Source: Guptibacillus hwajinpoensis
GTDB taxonomy: Bacteria; Bacillota; Bacilli; Bacillales; Bacillaceae_O
Length of the DNA: 64,000 nt
Assembly: GCA_016841765.1 (NCBI GenBank)
Contig: JAENYN010000018.1
Span: forward strand, 17,362 to 81,361
Direction of reading: 5' to 3'
The position numbers and the translations under genes were made by a program. This document shows positions 17,322 to 26,493 of this stretch, piece after piece (within the stretch, counting starts at the first letter, position 1; the number at the start of each line of letters is the position of its first letter). The notes under the pieces are model-generated. The model was not told where the DNA came from and ran no database searches. It saw only the letters and a list, made by a program, of their open reading frames with translations.

Positions 17322-18137
17322 ATGGAGTGGAAAAATATTTATCGCGGGCTGCTGATGGGAACCAGTGATTTGATTCCCGGGGTCAGCGGAGGAACAGTCG
17401 CCGTCATCCTTGGAATCTATGATCGTATGCTCAAAGCAATAAGCGGCTTGCTCAGCAGTTCCTGGAAAAGGCATATCAGTTTTCTTGCACCACTCGGGAT
17501 TGGCGTCGTTATATCCGTATTTTTATTGAGCAGATTGATTCATTACCTTTTGAATGAGTTTTATCAGCCTACACAGTATTTTTTCCTCGGCCTCATTATC
17601 GGTGTGTTTCCCATCCTTGTAAAAAAAGCTGAAGCGAAGAAACACTTCCAGGCGCCTCATTTTTTGATCGTTCTGGCCTGTGCTGTGGGTACAGTTACTT
17701 TAACGATATTTAAAGGCGGCGGTTCATCCGTGCAAATCGAGCCGCTGACATTTTTATCCGGGGCCGGCTTATTCTTCTCCGGCTGGCTTGCCAGTATGGC
17801 AACTTTGCTGCCAGGCATCAGCGGGTCTTTCATCCTGCTTGTCATTGGAGTGTACCATGCGGCAATCAATGCATTATCGACCTTCAATGTGCCAGTCATT
17901 ACAGCGATCGGCTCTGGCTTTCTTATCGGCTTCATCGTCAGCAGCAAAGGGATCAGGTATTTGCTCCGGCATTTCCCCCATGTGATGTACGCGGTCACTA
18001 TCGGGCTAATTATCGGAGCCGTCATGGTGGTTTATCCGGGTTTCCCGGACGGCGTTTCCATGTTAGCCCTCTCAGGAGCCTCCCTTCTGGCTGGACTGGG
18101 GCTTTCCCTATTTATCGGCTGGAGAAATACAAACTAA
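17322..18137 (+). CDS. DUF368 membrane protein, probable undecaprenyl-phosphate translocase (PopT family)
   Basis: 271 residues, RBS GGGAG. It starts with the family hallmark GLLMGTSDLIPGVSGGTVAVILG (residues 9-31, cited in part: LIPGVSGGT) and repeats a similar motif at about 165 (LLPGISGSFILL). Eight or so membrane segments are visible. DUF368 proteins of the PopT group return undecaprenyl phosphate to the inner leaflet for cell-wall synthesis. The next gene on the same strand is a PAP2 phosphatase, which could make that substrate on the outer face. Confidence 0.85.
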   Translation: MEWKNIYRGLLMGTSDLIPGVSGGTVAVILGIYDRMLKAISGLLSSSWKRHISFLAPLGIGVVISVFLLSRLIHYLLNEFYQPTQYFFLGLIIGVFPILVKKAEAKKHFQAPHFLIVLACAVGTVTLTIFKGGGSSVQIEPLTFLSGAGLFFSGWLASMATLLPGISGSFILLVIGVYHAAINALSTFNVPVITAIGSGFLIGFIVSSKGIRYLLRHFPHVMYAVTIGLIIGAVMVVYPGFPDGVSMLALSGASLLAGLGLSLFIGWRNTN

Positions 18138-18470
18138 TCTTTGCTTTAAAGCTGCTGACAGCAAGGCGTGGTCGGGATAGGTCTGCGTCTCTATACGTTG
18201 GACTTGCACACTGCAGGAGATAAATCAGATGCATTCTCGCTCCTTTCTTCCTAATAACCATCGTGCAAACTCAACCGATTTTTTATAAAATATTGGTATG
18301 TCCTTCACTCTCTTTCCTTCTTTCTTTTTACTGAAAAACGGAATAAACATGGTTCTATATGCAAAAATGCAGTACAGCCGGTGCCGAATAGTTTGTTTAG
18401 AGACCTCCGGCCGGGGAAGTACCAATATAACTGCGGGAAAATATACAGCGGTGCAAAGGAAGTGAAAAGG
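18138..18470. other. Intergenic, 333 bp, no gene seen
   Basis: Between the DUF368 gene and the PAP2 gene. A pyrimidine-rich stretch (18302-18334) and a small GCTGCTGACAGC hairpin after the DUF368 stop are visible. There is no ORF with an RBS, and no clear terminator with a T-run. Confidence 0.4.
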
Positions 18471-19196
18471 TTGGATCAAAAAAATAAAGAAAAAATAAAA
18501 GAAGCCGGTTTTCCGCTCGTATTGCTGCTGGCAGGACTCGCTGTTGCAGGCTTGTCCTTATACATCTTCTCAGAGCTTGCCGAGGAAATCCTCGCTTCTA
18601 AAACCATCCAATTTGATGCGGCCGTTATCGGCTTTTTCAAAAGTATCGGCAGTGAGCCGCTGGACACGGTGATGATTTTTATTACAGAGCTCGGTTCAGT
18701 CTGGTTCTTGACTGTATTGTCGCTCCTTGTTCTTGCCCTTCTCTGGTTTAAAAACCGGGATAAATGGGGCATGGTGTTCTTTGTTACCGGTGTTGTCGGC
18801 GGAGGGATTCTGACAAGAATACTGAAGACGACATTTGAGCGGGGAAGGCCAAGCATCAATCCCGACATTGATGCGGTCGGGTACAGCTTTCCAAGCGGGC
18901 ACTCAATGGGTTCGCTGGTGTTTTACGGTTTTGCCATTTATTTTCTTGCACGCAGCCGTTTGCCCCGCCCGGTTAGGTGGCTCGGCTCCATTTCAGCCGG
19001 CGTTCTCATTATTTTGATCGGCGTCAGCCGGATATATCTAGGTGCCCATTATCCGAGCGATGTCATTGCGGGTTATTCCGCTGGGCTGATATGGCTGGCA
19101 ATGGCCGTTCTCGCTCTTGAATATGTGGAATGGCATACACAAAATAATGTTCGCCCGGTCAGGGCTTTGCGGAGATTATTGAGTGATTTGCTGTAA
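18471..19196 (+). CDS. PAP2 family membrane phosphatase
   Basis: 241 residues from TTG 18471 (LDQKNKEKIKE), with AAAGGAAGTGA about 6 nt upstream; the longer frame has no RBS. The three acid-phosphatase motifs are complete: KTTFERGRP (motif 1), PSGHS (motif 2) and SRIYLGAHYPSD (motif 3). Six membrane segments are visible. Family members dephosphorylate undecaprenyl diphosphate or phosphatidylglycerol phosphate on the outer face. The neighbouring DUF368 gene suggests the undecaprenyl cycle. Terminator at 19198. Confidence 0.88.
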   Translation: MDQKNKEKIKEAGFPLVLLLAGLAVAGLSLYIFSELAEEILASKTIQFDAAVIGFFKSIGSEPLDTVMIFITELGSVWFLTVLSLLVLALLWFKNRDKWGMVFFVTGVVGGGILTRILKTTFERGRPSINPDIDAVGYSFPSGHSMGSLVFYGFAIYFLARSRLPRPVRWLGSISAGVLIILIGVSRIYLGAHYPSDVIAGYSAGLIWLAMAVLALEYVEWHTQNNVRPVRALRRLLSDLL

Positions 19197-19197
19197 G

Positions 19198-19225
19198 GAA
19201 CGGTTCCCGGATGGAACCGTTTTTG
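19198..19225 (+). terminator. Terminator of the PAP2 gene
   Basis: AACGGTTCC and GGAACCGTT with a 5-nt loop, then TTTT, directly after the stop codon. Confidence 0.85.
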
Positions 19226-19428
19226 TATGGGTGGGGCTTGAGGTGCTAGTGAAACGTTAATATGGATGACAATCCATCCGATCTTGATGGCATTTCGCTA
19301 TTAATCAGTCAGACTATATTATATGAACCGCGAAACTGGCCCTCCAGCCAAAGACTGTACAATTCATCCGAGCAAATTCCAGACTGTAACGTCATATTTT
19401 CGCTTTATACTGACTCAGTTCACTGATT

Positions 19429-19522
19429 TTACTGTCCAAAACCCGCATGTTACTGTCCAGTTCGCCGACTTTACTGTCCAAATCCGGCATGTTACTGTCC
19501 AGTTTACCGACTTTACTGTCCA
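19429..19522. repeat. 21-bp-period array, TTACTGTCCA type, copy 1
   Basis: TTACTGTCCA starts at 19429, 19450, 19471, 19492 and 19513, exactly 21 bp apart. The 11-bp spacers alternate: one type ends CGCATG or GGCATG, the other CCGACT, so a 42-bp higher-order unit exists. A weaker copy (ATACTGACTC) is at about 19407. The array lies just beyond the terminator of the KGG gene, in a convergent gap. Confidence 0.85.
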
Positions 19523-19595
19523 ATTCGCTTCTCAACAAATCCCCGGGACCGTGATAAATGATTGCCGCAGAAAGATATTTTATACACTAATCAAG

Positions 19596-19623
19596 AAAAA
19601 ACCCCGGTCCAATCGGACCGGGG
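19596..19623 (-). terminator. Terminator of the first KGG gene
   Basis: CCCCGGTCC and GGACCGGGG with loop AATC. On the minus strand it is followed by a T-run. Confidence 0.85.
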
Positions 19624-19657
19624 CTTCACACATTTATTGTCATGTCACAGGGGGGTA

Positions 19658-19990
19658 TTATTTATCGTCATTATTGGCGCGGGCGTTTCCGCCTTTTTCG
19701 CCGATTTCTTCGTAAAATTCACGGTCATGGTTACGGGAAGTCGCTTCGCCGCCCTTCTCACCGATTTCCTGATAGAATTCCTTGTCGTGGCTTTCAGAAG
19801 TCGCTTCTCCGCCTTTTTCACCAATCTCTTTGTAGAAGTCTTTGTCGTGGTTTTCGGAAGTGGCTTCTCCGCCTTTCTTCCCGATTTCCTGATAGAATTC
19901 TTTATCGTGAGTGCGGGAAGTTGTTTCGCCGCCCTTACGTCCGGCTTCTTCAAGTGTCATGTCACGGTTATCGTCTTTTTTGTTTGCCAT
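19658..19990 (-). CDS. KGG-repeat general stress protein (110 aa)
   Basis: Start ATG 19990 (MANKKDDNRDMTLEE), RBS AAAGGAGTGG. The body is about five 20-residue units built on EIGEKGGEATSxxHDKEFYQ, the KGG/GsiB-type hydrophilic stress motif. It is extremely rich in Lys, Glu and Gly, with no membrane segment. Such proteins accumulate under SigB control in Bacillus and act like LEA protectants. A shorter paralogue (70 aa) lies at 31801-32013 with the same terminator shape and the same type of array behind it. Confidence 0.88.
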   Translation of the reverse strand: MANKKDDNRDMTLEEAGRKGGETTSRTHDKEFYQEIGKKGGEATSENHDKDFYKEIGEKGGEATSESHDKEFYQEIGEKGGEATSRNHDREFYEEIGEKGGNARANNDDK

Positions 19991-20205
19991 GATGAAATCC
20001 ACTCCTTTTGTTTAGTTTCTAGTTGATCCTACAGTATGTGTTTACCATTTATTGGAATCTTCTAAACATCTGCATCTTGCTGAAATTTAGAAGATCCAGC
20101 AGAATCAACTTGGTACTATGTGTACCTCGTGAGAATCTTTTCAAACACAAGGTGGAGATATTTGGGCAATTGCATAAAATTTGAAAAAAAAGAAATAAAC
20201 ATGCA

Positions 20206-20244
20206 ACAAAAAATGCCTGGCAATTGCGAGGCAATTGCCAGGCA
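20206..20244 (-). terminator. Terminator hairpin, TGCCTGGCAATTGC family
   Basis: TGCCTGGCAATTGC and its exact complement (14 bp) with a 3-nt loop; minus-strand T-run after it. It ends the oxidoreductase gene at 20255. Related hairpins occur at 32693, 34786, 48959 and, more distantly, 61111. Confidence 0.85.
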
Positions 20245-20254
20245 CCGCTCTTCA

Positions 20255-21694
20255 TCACAGCACCCGTTTCACATAGTTGGTCAATATTCGGTTCAAAGGG
20301 CCGCTGAATAGTTTGCGGCGCCAGTATTTGTCGGCTGCCTGCTGGAGGATGGCGGTGCGGGTCGGGTAGGGGTGGATGATGCTGGAGATGGAGCCGATTT
20401 TATGGTTGTGGTGTTTGGCGGAGACGAGTTCCTGCATCCAGGTCCCGGCGTCCCTGCCGGCGGCATGGGCTCCCAGGATCCTGCCTTTTCTATCGGTGAT
20501 CACTTTCAGGAGGCCGTCCTTCTCCCTGGCCGTGATGAAGCGGTCCACTTCGCTTGCCGGCACCTTATAGACTTGAATGCTTTCCCCGTATATACGACGG
20601 GCTTCCTCCTCTGTCAAGCCAAGATGATAGATTTCCGGATCTGTATAAATCACCCATGGCACATCGTCATAACGGGCCTTTCTCCTCAAACCGAAAATGG
20701 CATTGCCAGCGGCAATTTTCCCTTCCATTCCGGCGGCATGTGTGTACATATACTTGCCTGTTACATCACCGACGGCATAAATATGCTTCCGGGAGGTTCG
20801 CATACAGCGGTCAACCTTTACATATCCGTTCTCCGTGGCAACACCCGCTTGGTCCAGGCCGAGTGATTCGATATTCGGGCGCCGGCCCGCTGCAACAAAT
20901 AGGGCGTCCGCCGCCACTTCTTCTGTCATCCCATTCTGTTCAATGGTCAGGACCTTCTCGCCGTTCTCCTCTTTGACATTCTTGACGATGCAACCCAGCC
21001 GGATGGTTAGCTCTTTTTCAAGCGCCTTTTCCAGGAGCGGCACCATTTCGTTATCTTCATGGGGCAGCAAGGTCCGATCGCTTTCAATAACCGTAACCCT
21101 GGCGCCGAGCCGGGCGAGGGCCTGTGACAACTCGAGGCCAACCGCCCCCGCACCTATCGTCACGATGCGCTCAGGCAGCTCACTTAACGAGAAGATGGTC
21201 TCGTTTGTATAAAAAGGGATACGGTCAAGACCTGGAATATCCGGAATGACAGGTTTCGATCCTGTAGCGATAATAATCCGCCGGCCGGTGATGTTATGTT
21301 GTTCTGGACCGTTTATTTGAATAACATGTCCATCCGCAAAGCGGGCGCTCCCTTCGTAAAACGTGACGCCGAGCGCTTGAAACCGCTCTTTGCTGTCGTG
21401 GGGCTGAATGTCGGCTATTGAGGCATTTACCCGATCCATCACAGCCTGAAAATCGGGTTTCCCTTCAAGATTCAGCCCGAACTCATCGGCAGCCGTTCCC
21501 GCAACATGAATCAGCCTTGCTGCATCAATCAGCGCTTTTGATGGAACGCAGCCAACATGAAGGCAGTCACCGCCGGGATTTTTATTCTTTTCGATTACGG
21601 CAACACTAGCTCCGAGACTCGCTGCACCGGCTGCAACCGTAAGGCCCCCGGCACCGCCGCCAAGTACGACCACCTGAAACTCTTTCATTTTCAT
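20255..21694 (-). CDS. FAD-dependent pyridine nucleotide-disulfide oxidoreductase (mercuric reductase-like)
   Basis: 479 residues. FAD-binding GGGAGGLTVAAGAASLGA at about 12, the redox-active pair in GGDCLHVGCVPSK (Cys44 and Cys49), NAD(P)-binding GAGAVGLELSQALARLG near 175, AVGDVTG near 310, and a C-terminal interface domain with HPYPTRTAI. It belongs to the class of lipoamide dehydrogenase and mercuric reductase but has no heavy-metal-binding N-terminal domain and no C-terminal Cys pair. No E2 subunit is nearby. It ends the Ynj-type transporter unit, 10 nt after the CDP-alcohol transferase gene. Substrate unknown. Confidence 0.88.
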   Translation of the reverse strand: MKMKEFQVVVLGGGAGGLTVAAGAASLGASVAVIEKNKNPGGDCLHVGCVPSKALIDAARLIHVAGTAADEFGLNLEGKPDFQAVMDRVNASIADIQPHDSKERFQALGVTFYEGSARFADGHVIQINGPEQHNITGRRIIIATGSKPVIPDIPGLDRIPFYTNETIFSLSELPERIVTIGAGAVGLELSQALARLGARVTVIESDRTLLPHEDNEMVPLLEKALEKELTIRLGCIVKNVKEENGEKVLTIEQNGMTEEVAADALFVAAGRRPNIESLGLDQAGVATENGYVKVDRCMRTSRKHIYAVGDVTGKYMYTHAAGMEGKIAAGNAIFGLRRKARYDDVPWVIYTDPEIYHLGLTEEEARRIYGESIQVYKVPASEVDRFITAREKDGLLKVITDRKGRILGAHAAGRDAGTWMQELVSAKHHNHKIGSISSIIHPYPTRTAILQQAADKYWRRKLFSGPLNRILTNYVKRVL

Positions 21695-21704
21695 ATCTAT
21701 TTGC

Positions 21705-22289
21705 CTATCCTTTTAAAATCCGTTTGGCTTCCATCAGCCGCTGCAAAGATGTGAACACTTCAACAGCCAAAAACATCAGCGTGATCGGCACGAGAAAGTC
21801 CGTAAACAAGATCATGAGCGTGAACAGGACGAATCCTTCAGTCCTCTCCGCGAGGCCGGGCTGGTAATAGAATGATTTTATGCCGCTTTTTTCAGTTACA
21901 GCGCCTACTGTCAGGAAGATGGTCATCGCGTATATAATCGAAACACTCAGCAGCAGCAGGGCCCACATCGCTTCAGGAAAACGGAAGGCAAGCCCGACTA
22001 TCACACTGATTTCCACCAGCCGGTCATAGCTGACATCCAGCACCGTGCCAAACGGGGATGGCTTCGTCAGCCTCGCCATTGTGCCGTCCACAGCATCAAG
22101 GAAACCTGATAGCCATAAAACGGCCACAGCCCAGAGCGGCAGCCCCAAATAAATGAACAATCCCGATGAAGCTCCAATGATAAATGCGATTGTAGTTACC
22201 TGGTTTGCGCTCAGGCCGAGATTCAACAGCCCCTTGCCTGTTTTCTCAATAGCCGGTTGAACTAGATGGCGTGCTTTTGTATCTAACAT
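21705..22289 (-). CDS. CDP-alcohol phosphatidyltransferase family protein (YnjF-like)
   Basis: 194 residues from ATG 22289 (MLDTKARHLVQPA), RBS AAAGGAAGTGA, overlapping the ATPase gene by 44 nt. The signature D-G-x2-A-R-x8-G-x3-D-x3-D is intact as DGTMARLTKPSPFGTVLDVSYD (residues about 75-96; key Asp and Arg all present). Five or six membrane helices. The family moves a phosphoalcohol from CDP-alcohol to an acceptor in membrane lipid synthesis. Its place after an ABC importer matches ynjF in E. coli. Donor and acceptor unknown. Confidence 0.85.
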   Translation of the reverse strand: MLDTKARHLVQPAIEKTGKGLLNLGLSANQVTTIAFIIGASSGLFIYLGLPLWAVAVLWLSGFLDAVDGTMARLTKPSPFGTVLDVSYDRLVEISVIVGLAFRFPEAMWALLLLSVSIIYAMTIFLTVGAVTEKSGIKSFYYQPGLAERTEGFVLFTLMILFTDFLVPITLMFLAVEVFTSLQRLMEAKRILKG

Positions 22290-23298
22290 TACGCTCACTT
22301 CCTTTAGTTTCCTGATGTTGATTTGCCTTCTTCACATAGAAATGCTGAACGTCGCTGTTTTTAAAGATGATGTAAACAATGCTTCCCGGAATGAATTCCT
22401 GTTTGGAATGAACCATGACTTCCTGATTGAGTTGATCGACACGGATATGGTAAAACGGCTGGCCGAACTTAAAGAGGCGGTTTTCCACCCGGGCCTGGTA
22501 AGCCCTTCTGCCGGACGTTCCCGTTATTTCTTCATCCGATAAGGCCAGTTGATCAGCAGGCACAAACCCGGTTTCCAGCTTCAGCCCTTCCGCGAACATT
22601 TCGGCTACGACGCTGCTTGCCGGCTGACGGCACACTTCCTCAGGCAATCCGACCTGCTGGAATGCGCCTTCATTCATGACGGCGATCCGGTCTCCCATTG
22701 TCATCGCTTCCTCTCGGTCGTGCGTCACGAAAATCGCGGTGACACCTTCACTTTTCAGCACATTTCTGACCCATTGCCTGAGCGAAAAGCGTAACATCGG
22801 GTCAAGGCTGCTGAACGGTTCATCCAGGAGCAGCAGGGAAGGGTTCATAATGAGCGCCCTCGCAAGTGCGACCCGCTGCTGCTGGCCGCCGGAAAGCTGA
22901 TTCGGGTACCGTTTGGCGAGTGGACCCAGCTCTACTTTTTTCAGCATTTCCATGCCCCTCTCAATCCGCTCTTTTTTACGGGCCCGCCTTTTTCCGTATT
23001 TCAGTCCGTACGTCACATTCTCAATGACCGTCAGGTGCGGAAATAACAGCGGCTGCTGAAACATCATCACGACAGGGCGTTTCTCGGTACTGGCGGCCGT
23101 AATGTCCCTTCCATCCACAGTGAAGGTTCCTGCTGTTTCCTCTTCAAGGCCGGCCAGACACCTTAAAAAAGTTGATTTCCCGCATCCTGAGGGGCCTACA
23201 AGACTGAGAATGGATCCCTTTTCCATTTCCAGGTTCAGTGATGAAAAGACCTGCTGGCCGGCATATTCTTTTGATAAACCTTGTATTTTAATAAACAT
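22246..23298 (-). CDS. ABC importer ATPase, YnjD/PotA type
   Basis: 350 residues. Walker A GPSGCGKST (about 36-44), Q-loop MFQQPLLFPHLT, signature LSGGQQQR, Walker B LLLLDEPFSSLDP and H-loop VTHDREEA. A C-terminal 110-residue domain (TOBE-like beta strands, FIPGSIVYIIF) is shared with PotA/FbpC ATPases. It energises the two permeases just upstream. The last 44 nt overlap the next gene. Confidence 0.9.
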   Translation of the reverse strand: MFIKIQGLSKEYAGQQVFSSLNLEMEKGSILSLVGPSGCGKSTFLRCLAGLEEETAGTFTVDGRDITAASTEKRPVVMMFQQPLLFPHLTVIENVTYGLKYGKRRARKKERIERGMEMLKKVELGPLAKRYPNQLSGGQQQRVALARALIMNPSLLLLDEPFSSLDPMLRFSLRQWVRNVLKSEGVTAIFVTHDREEAMTMGDRIAVMNEGAFQQVGLPEEVCRQPASSVVAEMFAEGLKLETGFVPADQLALSDEEITGTSGRRAYQARVENRLFKFGQPFYHIRVDQLNQEVMVHSKQEFIPGSIVYIIFKNSDVQHFYVKKANQHQETKGSERNVRYKSTPSSSTGY

Positions 23299-23312
23299 TC
23301 GCCTCTTCCTTT

Positions 23313-24110
23313 CTAAGGTCTTTTTACCAGCTGTAAGTAGACTTGAATGGCTCCTTCAAAGACGGTGAGGAATAATACGGGCAGTAAAGCAAAGACGGCC
23401 GAAAATCCGGCTATGACCGCTTCATCCGCACTGTTGAAATAAGGGTAGTAAAGCATCGGCAAGGTTGTCACCTGGCCGCCGCCGATAATGGCTGTCAGGA
23501 CATACTGGCTCAATGAGATGACAAAAACGAGCAATGCTGTGCTTCTGATACTCGGAAGCAATAGCGGCAAGGTGACGGTCCGGAACACGGTCAGCCTGCC
23601 GGTCCCGAGTGTGGCCGCCTGTTCTTTCCATCCGGAGTTCAACCTGTCGAAGCCCGCTTTCAGCATCCGGATAGAATAAGGGAGTGTCGGTAGCAAATGA
23701 ATAAGAATGACACCTGCCATCCTGTCGGCGAGGCCGAGCTTTATCATCGTCAGATGCATGCCCATGGCGATCGCCAGGACAGGTATCAAAATCGGCATAA
23801 GCAAAATCGATTCAATGATCGTTTTGCCTCTGAACTCATATTTGCTTAAGGCGCCCGCTGCCGGGATTGCGAGCAGGAAATTCAGCGCGGCAACAGCAGC
23901 ACCGATATAAATGGTTGTCTTGACTGCCTCCAAAATATCTGGATCGGACAAAATGACCCGCCAGGCCCGGAAATCTGATTCATCCGGTTTCCATTGCGGC
24001 CACGACCAGCTGAAACTGAAACTTTTGACAAGCAGCAGCAAAAACGGAGCGACGAATATCAGGAAAAACAACATGAGCATTGCAATTTGTTTTATCCGAT
24101 GCTTATTCAA
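23313..24110 (-). CDS. ABC importer permease 2 (C-terminal half of YnjC type)
   Basis: 265 residues from TTG 24110 (LNKHRIKQIAMLML). The TTG overlaps the upstream stop as TTGA, and GGAGGGGG precedes it. Six membrane helices, with the EAA loop around AATLGTGRLTVFRTVTLPLLLP (about 175). In E. coli YnjC the two permease halves are one chain; here they are separate genes. It forms a heterodimer with the preceding permease. Confidence 0.85.
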   Translation of the reverse strand: MNKHRIKQIAMLMLFFLIFVAPFLLLLVKSFSFSWSWPQWKPDESDFRAWRVILSDPDILEAVKTTIYIGAAVAALNFLLAIPAAGALSKYEFRGKTIIESILLMPILIPVLAIAMGMHLTMIKLGLADRMAGVILIHLLPTLPYSIRMLKAGFDRLNSGWKEQAATLGTGRLTVFRTVTLPLLLPSIRSTALLVFVISLSQYVLTAIIGGGQVTTLPMLYYPYFNSADEAVIAGFSAVFALLPVLFLTVFEGAIQVYLQLVKRP

Positions 24111-24979
24111 CGCCCTGCCCCCTCCCTGCTCCATCTTTTCCGCCATTTATGGGTTACACTGAGAAGCAGCACACTGCCGGCCACAGTGGCAACAGATAAA
24201 CAAATCATAAGGGCCTGGGCAAGCGGCCGGTTCACCCAGCTCCCTTCATAAAACCATTGAAAAGCGAGAATCGGCAGCATTTTCGGATATGTGACCCCCA
24301 ATAGGGCAGGGACTTCGTACGCCCCCATGATGAATGAGAAGACGATGAGCCCGATTTCAAGCAGCACCGGCCACATCCAGGGCAGCTCAACTGTCCGCCA
24401 TACTTTCCAGGTGCTTCCGCCAAGGGTGCGGACAACATCTTCGTAACGGAAATCAAGTTCCTGATAACCGGGCAGGAGCATCAGGATCACAAAGGGAATT
24501 TCTTTCCACATATAGGTCATGATGACTCCTATATAATAAGGGTCGTTAACGAAAATCGGAAACTCACCCATCCCGGAAATCAAACCTGCTTCGTATAAAA
24601 GAGCTGAAAACCACCCCGATGGTGCCAGCAGCAAGAAAACGAGGTATGCTGCCACAAAATGCGGTATGAGCATCGGGAACCACGCCATAAATTTCCACAA
24701 GTCATGGCTGAACAGCTTGAACATCGTCCGCGTCAGTAAAACGCCGGCTATGATGGAAAGTACAGTTGAGATGAATGCCACACGTAAACTGATAAAGAGA
24801 GAATCGAGAAATTCCTTATTTTTAAAAAGCGACTCGTAATTGGCAAGCGGCTCAACCGGATCTACACTTTCCATACCTGCCCTGAACAATCCGTACCCAA
24901 CCATCAGCAGGACAAACAGCAATGCAGGCATCAAATACAGATACGGTCTGCTGGTATTTTTACTGTTGAACGACTTCAT
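24107..24979 (-). CDS. ABC importer permease 1 (N-terminal half of YnjC type)
   Basis: 290 residues from ATG 24979 (MKSFNSKNTSRPYLYLMP), chosen because AAGGAG lies 10 nt upstream; it overlaps the binding-protein gene by 20 nt. Six membrane segments and the EAA loop VVRTLGGSTWKVWRTVELPWMWP (about 190) are visible. It is coupled to the second permease through the TTGA overlap. Confidence 0.85.
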   Translation of the reverse strand: MKSFNSKNTSRPYLYLMPALLFVLLMVGYGLFRAGMESVDPVEPLANYESLFKNKEFLDSLFISLRVAFISTVLSIIAGVLLTRTMFKLFSHDLWKFMAWFPMLIPHFVAAYLVFLLLAPSGWFSALLYEAGLISGMGEFPIFVNDPYYIGVIMTYMWKEIPFVILMLLPGYQELDFRYEDVVRTLGGSTWKVWRTVELPWMWPVLLEIGLIVFSFIMGAYEVPALLGVTYPKMLPILAFQWFYEGSWVNRPLAQALMICLSVATVAGSVLLLSVTHKWRKRWSREGAGR

Positions 24980-26183
24980 TCTCCCAATGCTCCTTAATCC
25001 AGTTCGCATACCTTGCATCCAGTTCCGCAAGAATGTCTTCGCTCTTCACTGCCGTTTCGCCGCCGAGCTTCTGCATTTCCTGAAGCTGGTCATCTGACAG
25101 TTTCTCCGGATCAATGACCGATCCTTCTCCCCACATCGAGGGATCGAGTTTGGCGATTTGCGCTTCCGGTGACAGCATGAAGTTGATTGCTGCCATAGCT
25201 CCCGCCTTATTCGGACTGTTGAATGGGATACTCAGGTAATGTGTGTTGCCGATGGAGCCCGGGTCGATTACAAGTGTCTTTGTCGTTTCCGGAAAAATGC
25301 CGTCTTCAATCAGGCTCGCTGTCCGCCTTTCATTGAAGCCCATCGTGAAGGCCACTTCCCCGCTGGCATATAATTGATCAAGCTTTGCAAGCGATTCCGG
25401 ATACGTTTTACCCCCGCGCCATAAAGAGCCTTCGATTTCATTCAATCTTTTCCAAACGTTTGCGCCGTTTTCCGCCAGCCACTCTTCATCATAGCCGTCT
25501 TGAATGATCTTTTCAGATCCCTGAATATCGTAGAGCAGATGGCGCACAAACGCGCTGCCGGTAAAATCGGATACATTCGGATATGTGAATTGACCCGGGT
25601 TCTCTTTGACCCACCCGGCAAGCTCCTCGAAGTTTGCAGGAGGTTCGCCGACCTTTTCCCCGTTATAGTTTAAAACGAACTGAACTTTTCCCCATGGCGC
25701 TTCAAGGCCTTCAATCTTCGTCCCCATATCATTTTGCACGTAGGGCTTATCCTCGCCTATATAGTTTTGCAGATTGGGGAGCTTAGGAGCAAATGCCCCA
25801 AAGAGCAGTTCGTTCTCTTTTGCATTTTTGAAATTTTCACCGTTAATCCAGATGATATCCATTGTTCCTTCCGATTTTCCCGCCTTTTTCTCAGTCATCA
25901 GTTTCGAGATGAAATCAGCGGTATCCATAGGATGCCGTTTCAATGTGATATCATGCTGTTTTTTCAACGCTGGAGTGACCCACTCATCAATATATGAGTT
26001 GATGCCATCATCACCGCCCCACATAAACAGGTGGACTTCTGATCCCTCCGCTTCCTCAATGACCGTTTCCCAGTCCGCTTCAAGCAGGCTGGAACCGGTT
26101 TGCTCCTGCTTTTTTCCGGCTGCTGAACCGCAGCCCGCCAGTGCAACCATCGCTGTCAATAAAATGAATAATAATTTCTTCAT
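24960..26183 (-). CDS. ABC importer substrate-binding lipoprotein (YnjB-like)
   Basis: 407 residues with a signal peptide and lipobox ALAGC (Cys18). The mature protein is a type II binding fold with YnjB-like features: HLFMWGGDDGINSYID, DIIWINGENFKNAK, LEAPWGKVQFVLNYN, and NTHYLSIPFNSPNKAGAM near the end. It is the first gene of the importer unit, with an upstream region of about 300 bp. Ligand unknown; thiamine-like and small anionic ligands are used by relatives. Confidence 0.85.
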   Translation of the reverse strand: MKKLLFILLTAMVALAGCGSAAGKKQEQTGSSLLEADWETVIEEAEGSEVHLFMWGGDDGINSYIDEWVTPALKKQHDITLKRHPMDTADFISKLMTEKKAGKSEGTMDIIWINGENFKNAKENELLFGAFAPKLPNLQNYIGEDKPYVQNDMGTKIEGLEAPWGKVQFVLNYNGEKVGEPPANFEELAGWVKENPGQFTYPNVSDFTGSAFVRHLLYDIQGSEKIIQDGYDEEWLAENGANVWKRLNEIEGSLWRGGKTYPESLAKLDQLYASGEVAFTMGFNERRTASLIEDGIFPETTKTLVIDPGSIGNTHYLSIPFNSPNKAGAMAAINFMLSPEAQIAKLDPSMWGEGSVIDPEKLSDDQLQEMQKLGGETAVKSEDILAELDARYANWIKEHWENEVVQQ

Positions 26184-26249
26184 TGCGGTACCCCTTTTCT
26201 TTGATTCATGACATGCACTGCATGTATTTCCTGTCCCCGCTATAACGAT

Positions 26250-26339
26250 TTACACCTGTTGTTTCACTTTGAGCTTTTCCTCCGGCTCAACTAGTGACCT
26301 CCGATGCTGACTATTATTTATCGTTTCTAACCCACTCAT
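26250..26339 (-). CDS. Possible 29-residue leader ORF upstream of the YnjB-like gene
   Basis: ATG 26339 with GGAAAG 6 nt upstream encodes MSGLETINNSQHRRSLVEPE and nine more residues. It ends 66 nt before the binding-protein start. A TATAAT at 26423-26428 (minus) could be the -10. It is hydrophilic with no known family, and could be chance. Confidence 0.3.
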   Translation of the reverse strand: MSGLETINNSQHRRSLVEPEEKLKVKQQV

Positions 26340-26493
26340 CAGATCTTTCCACCAGGTAAACAAAGTTGTTGTTTCATATGATTGAAATACTGACCTCATT
26401 CCAACTTTCGTATTTATATGGCATTATACTAAATTCCGATAAGAAAAGTGTAGTTTTTTATGATTTAGTCCATTTTCCTTATCAAAGCAGGAA

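Noticed and set aside
20255..21694. True mercuric reductase
   Set aside because: It lacks the heavy-metal-associated N-terminal domain and the C-terminal vicinal Cys pair, and no mer genes are nearby.
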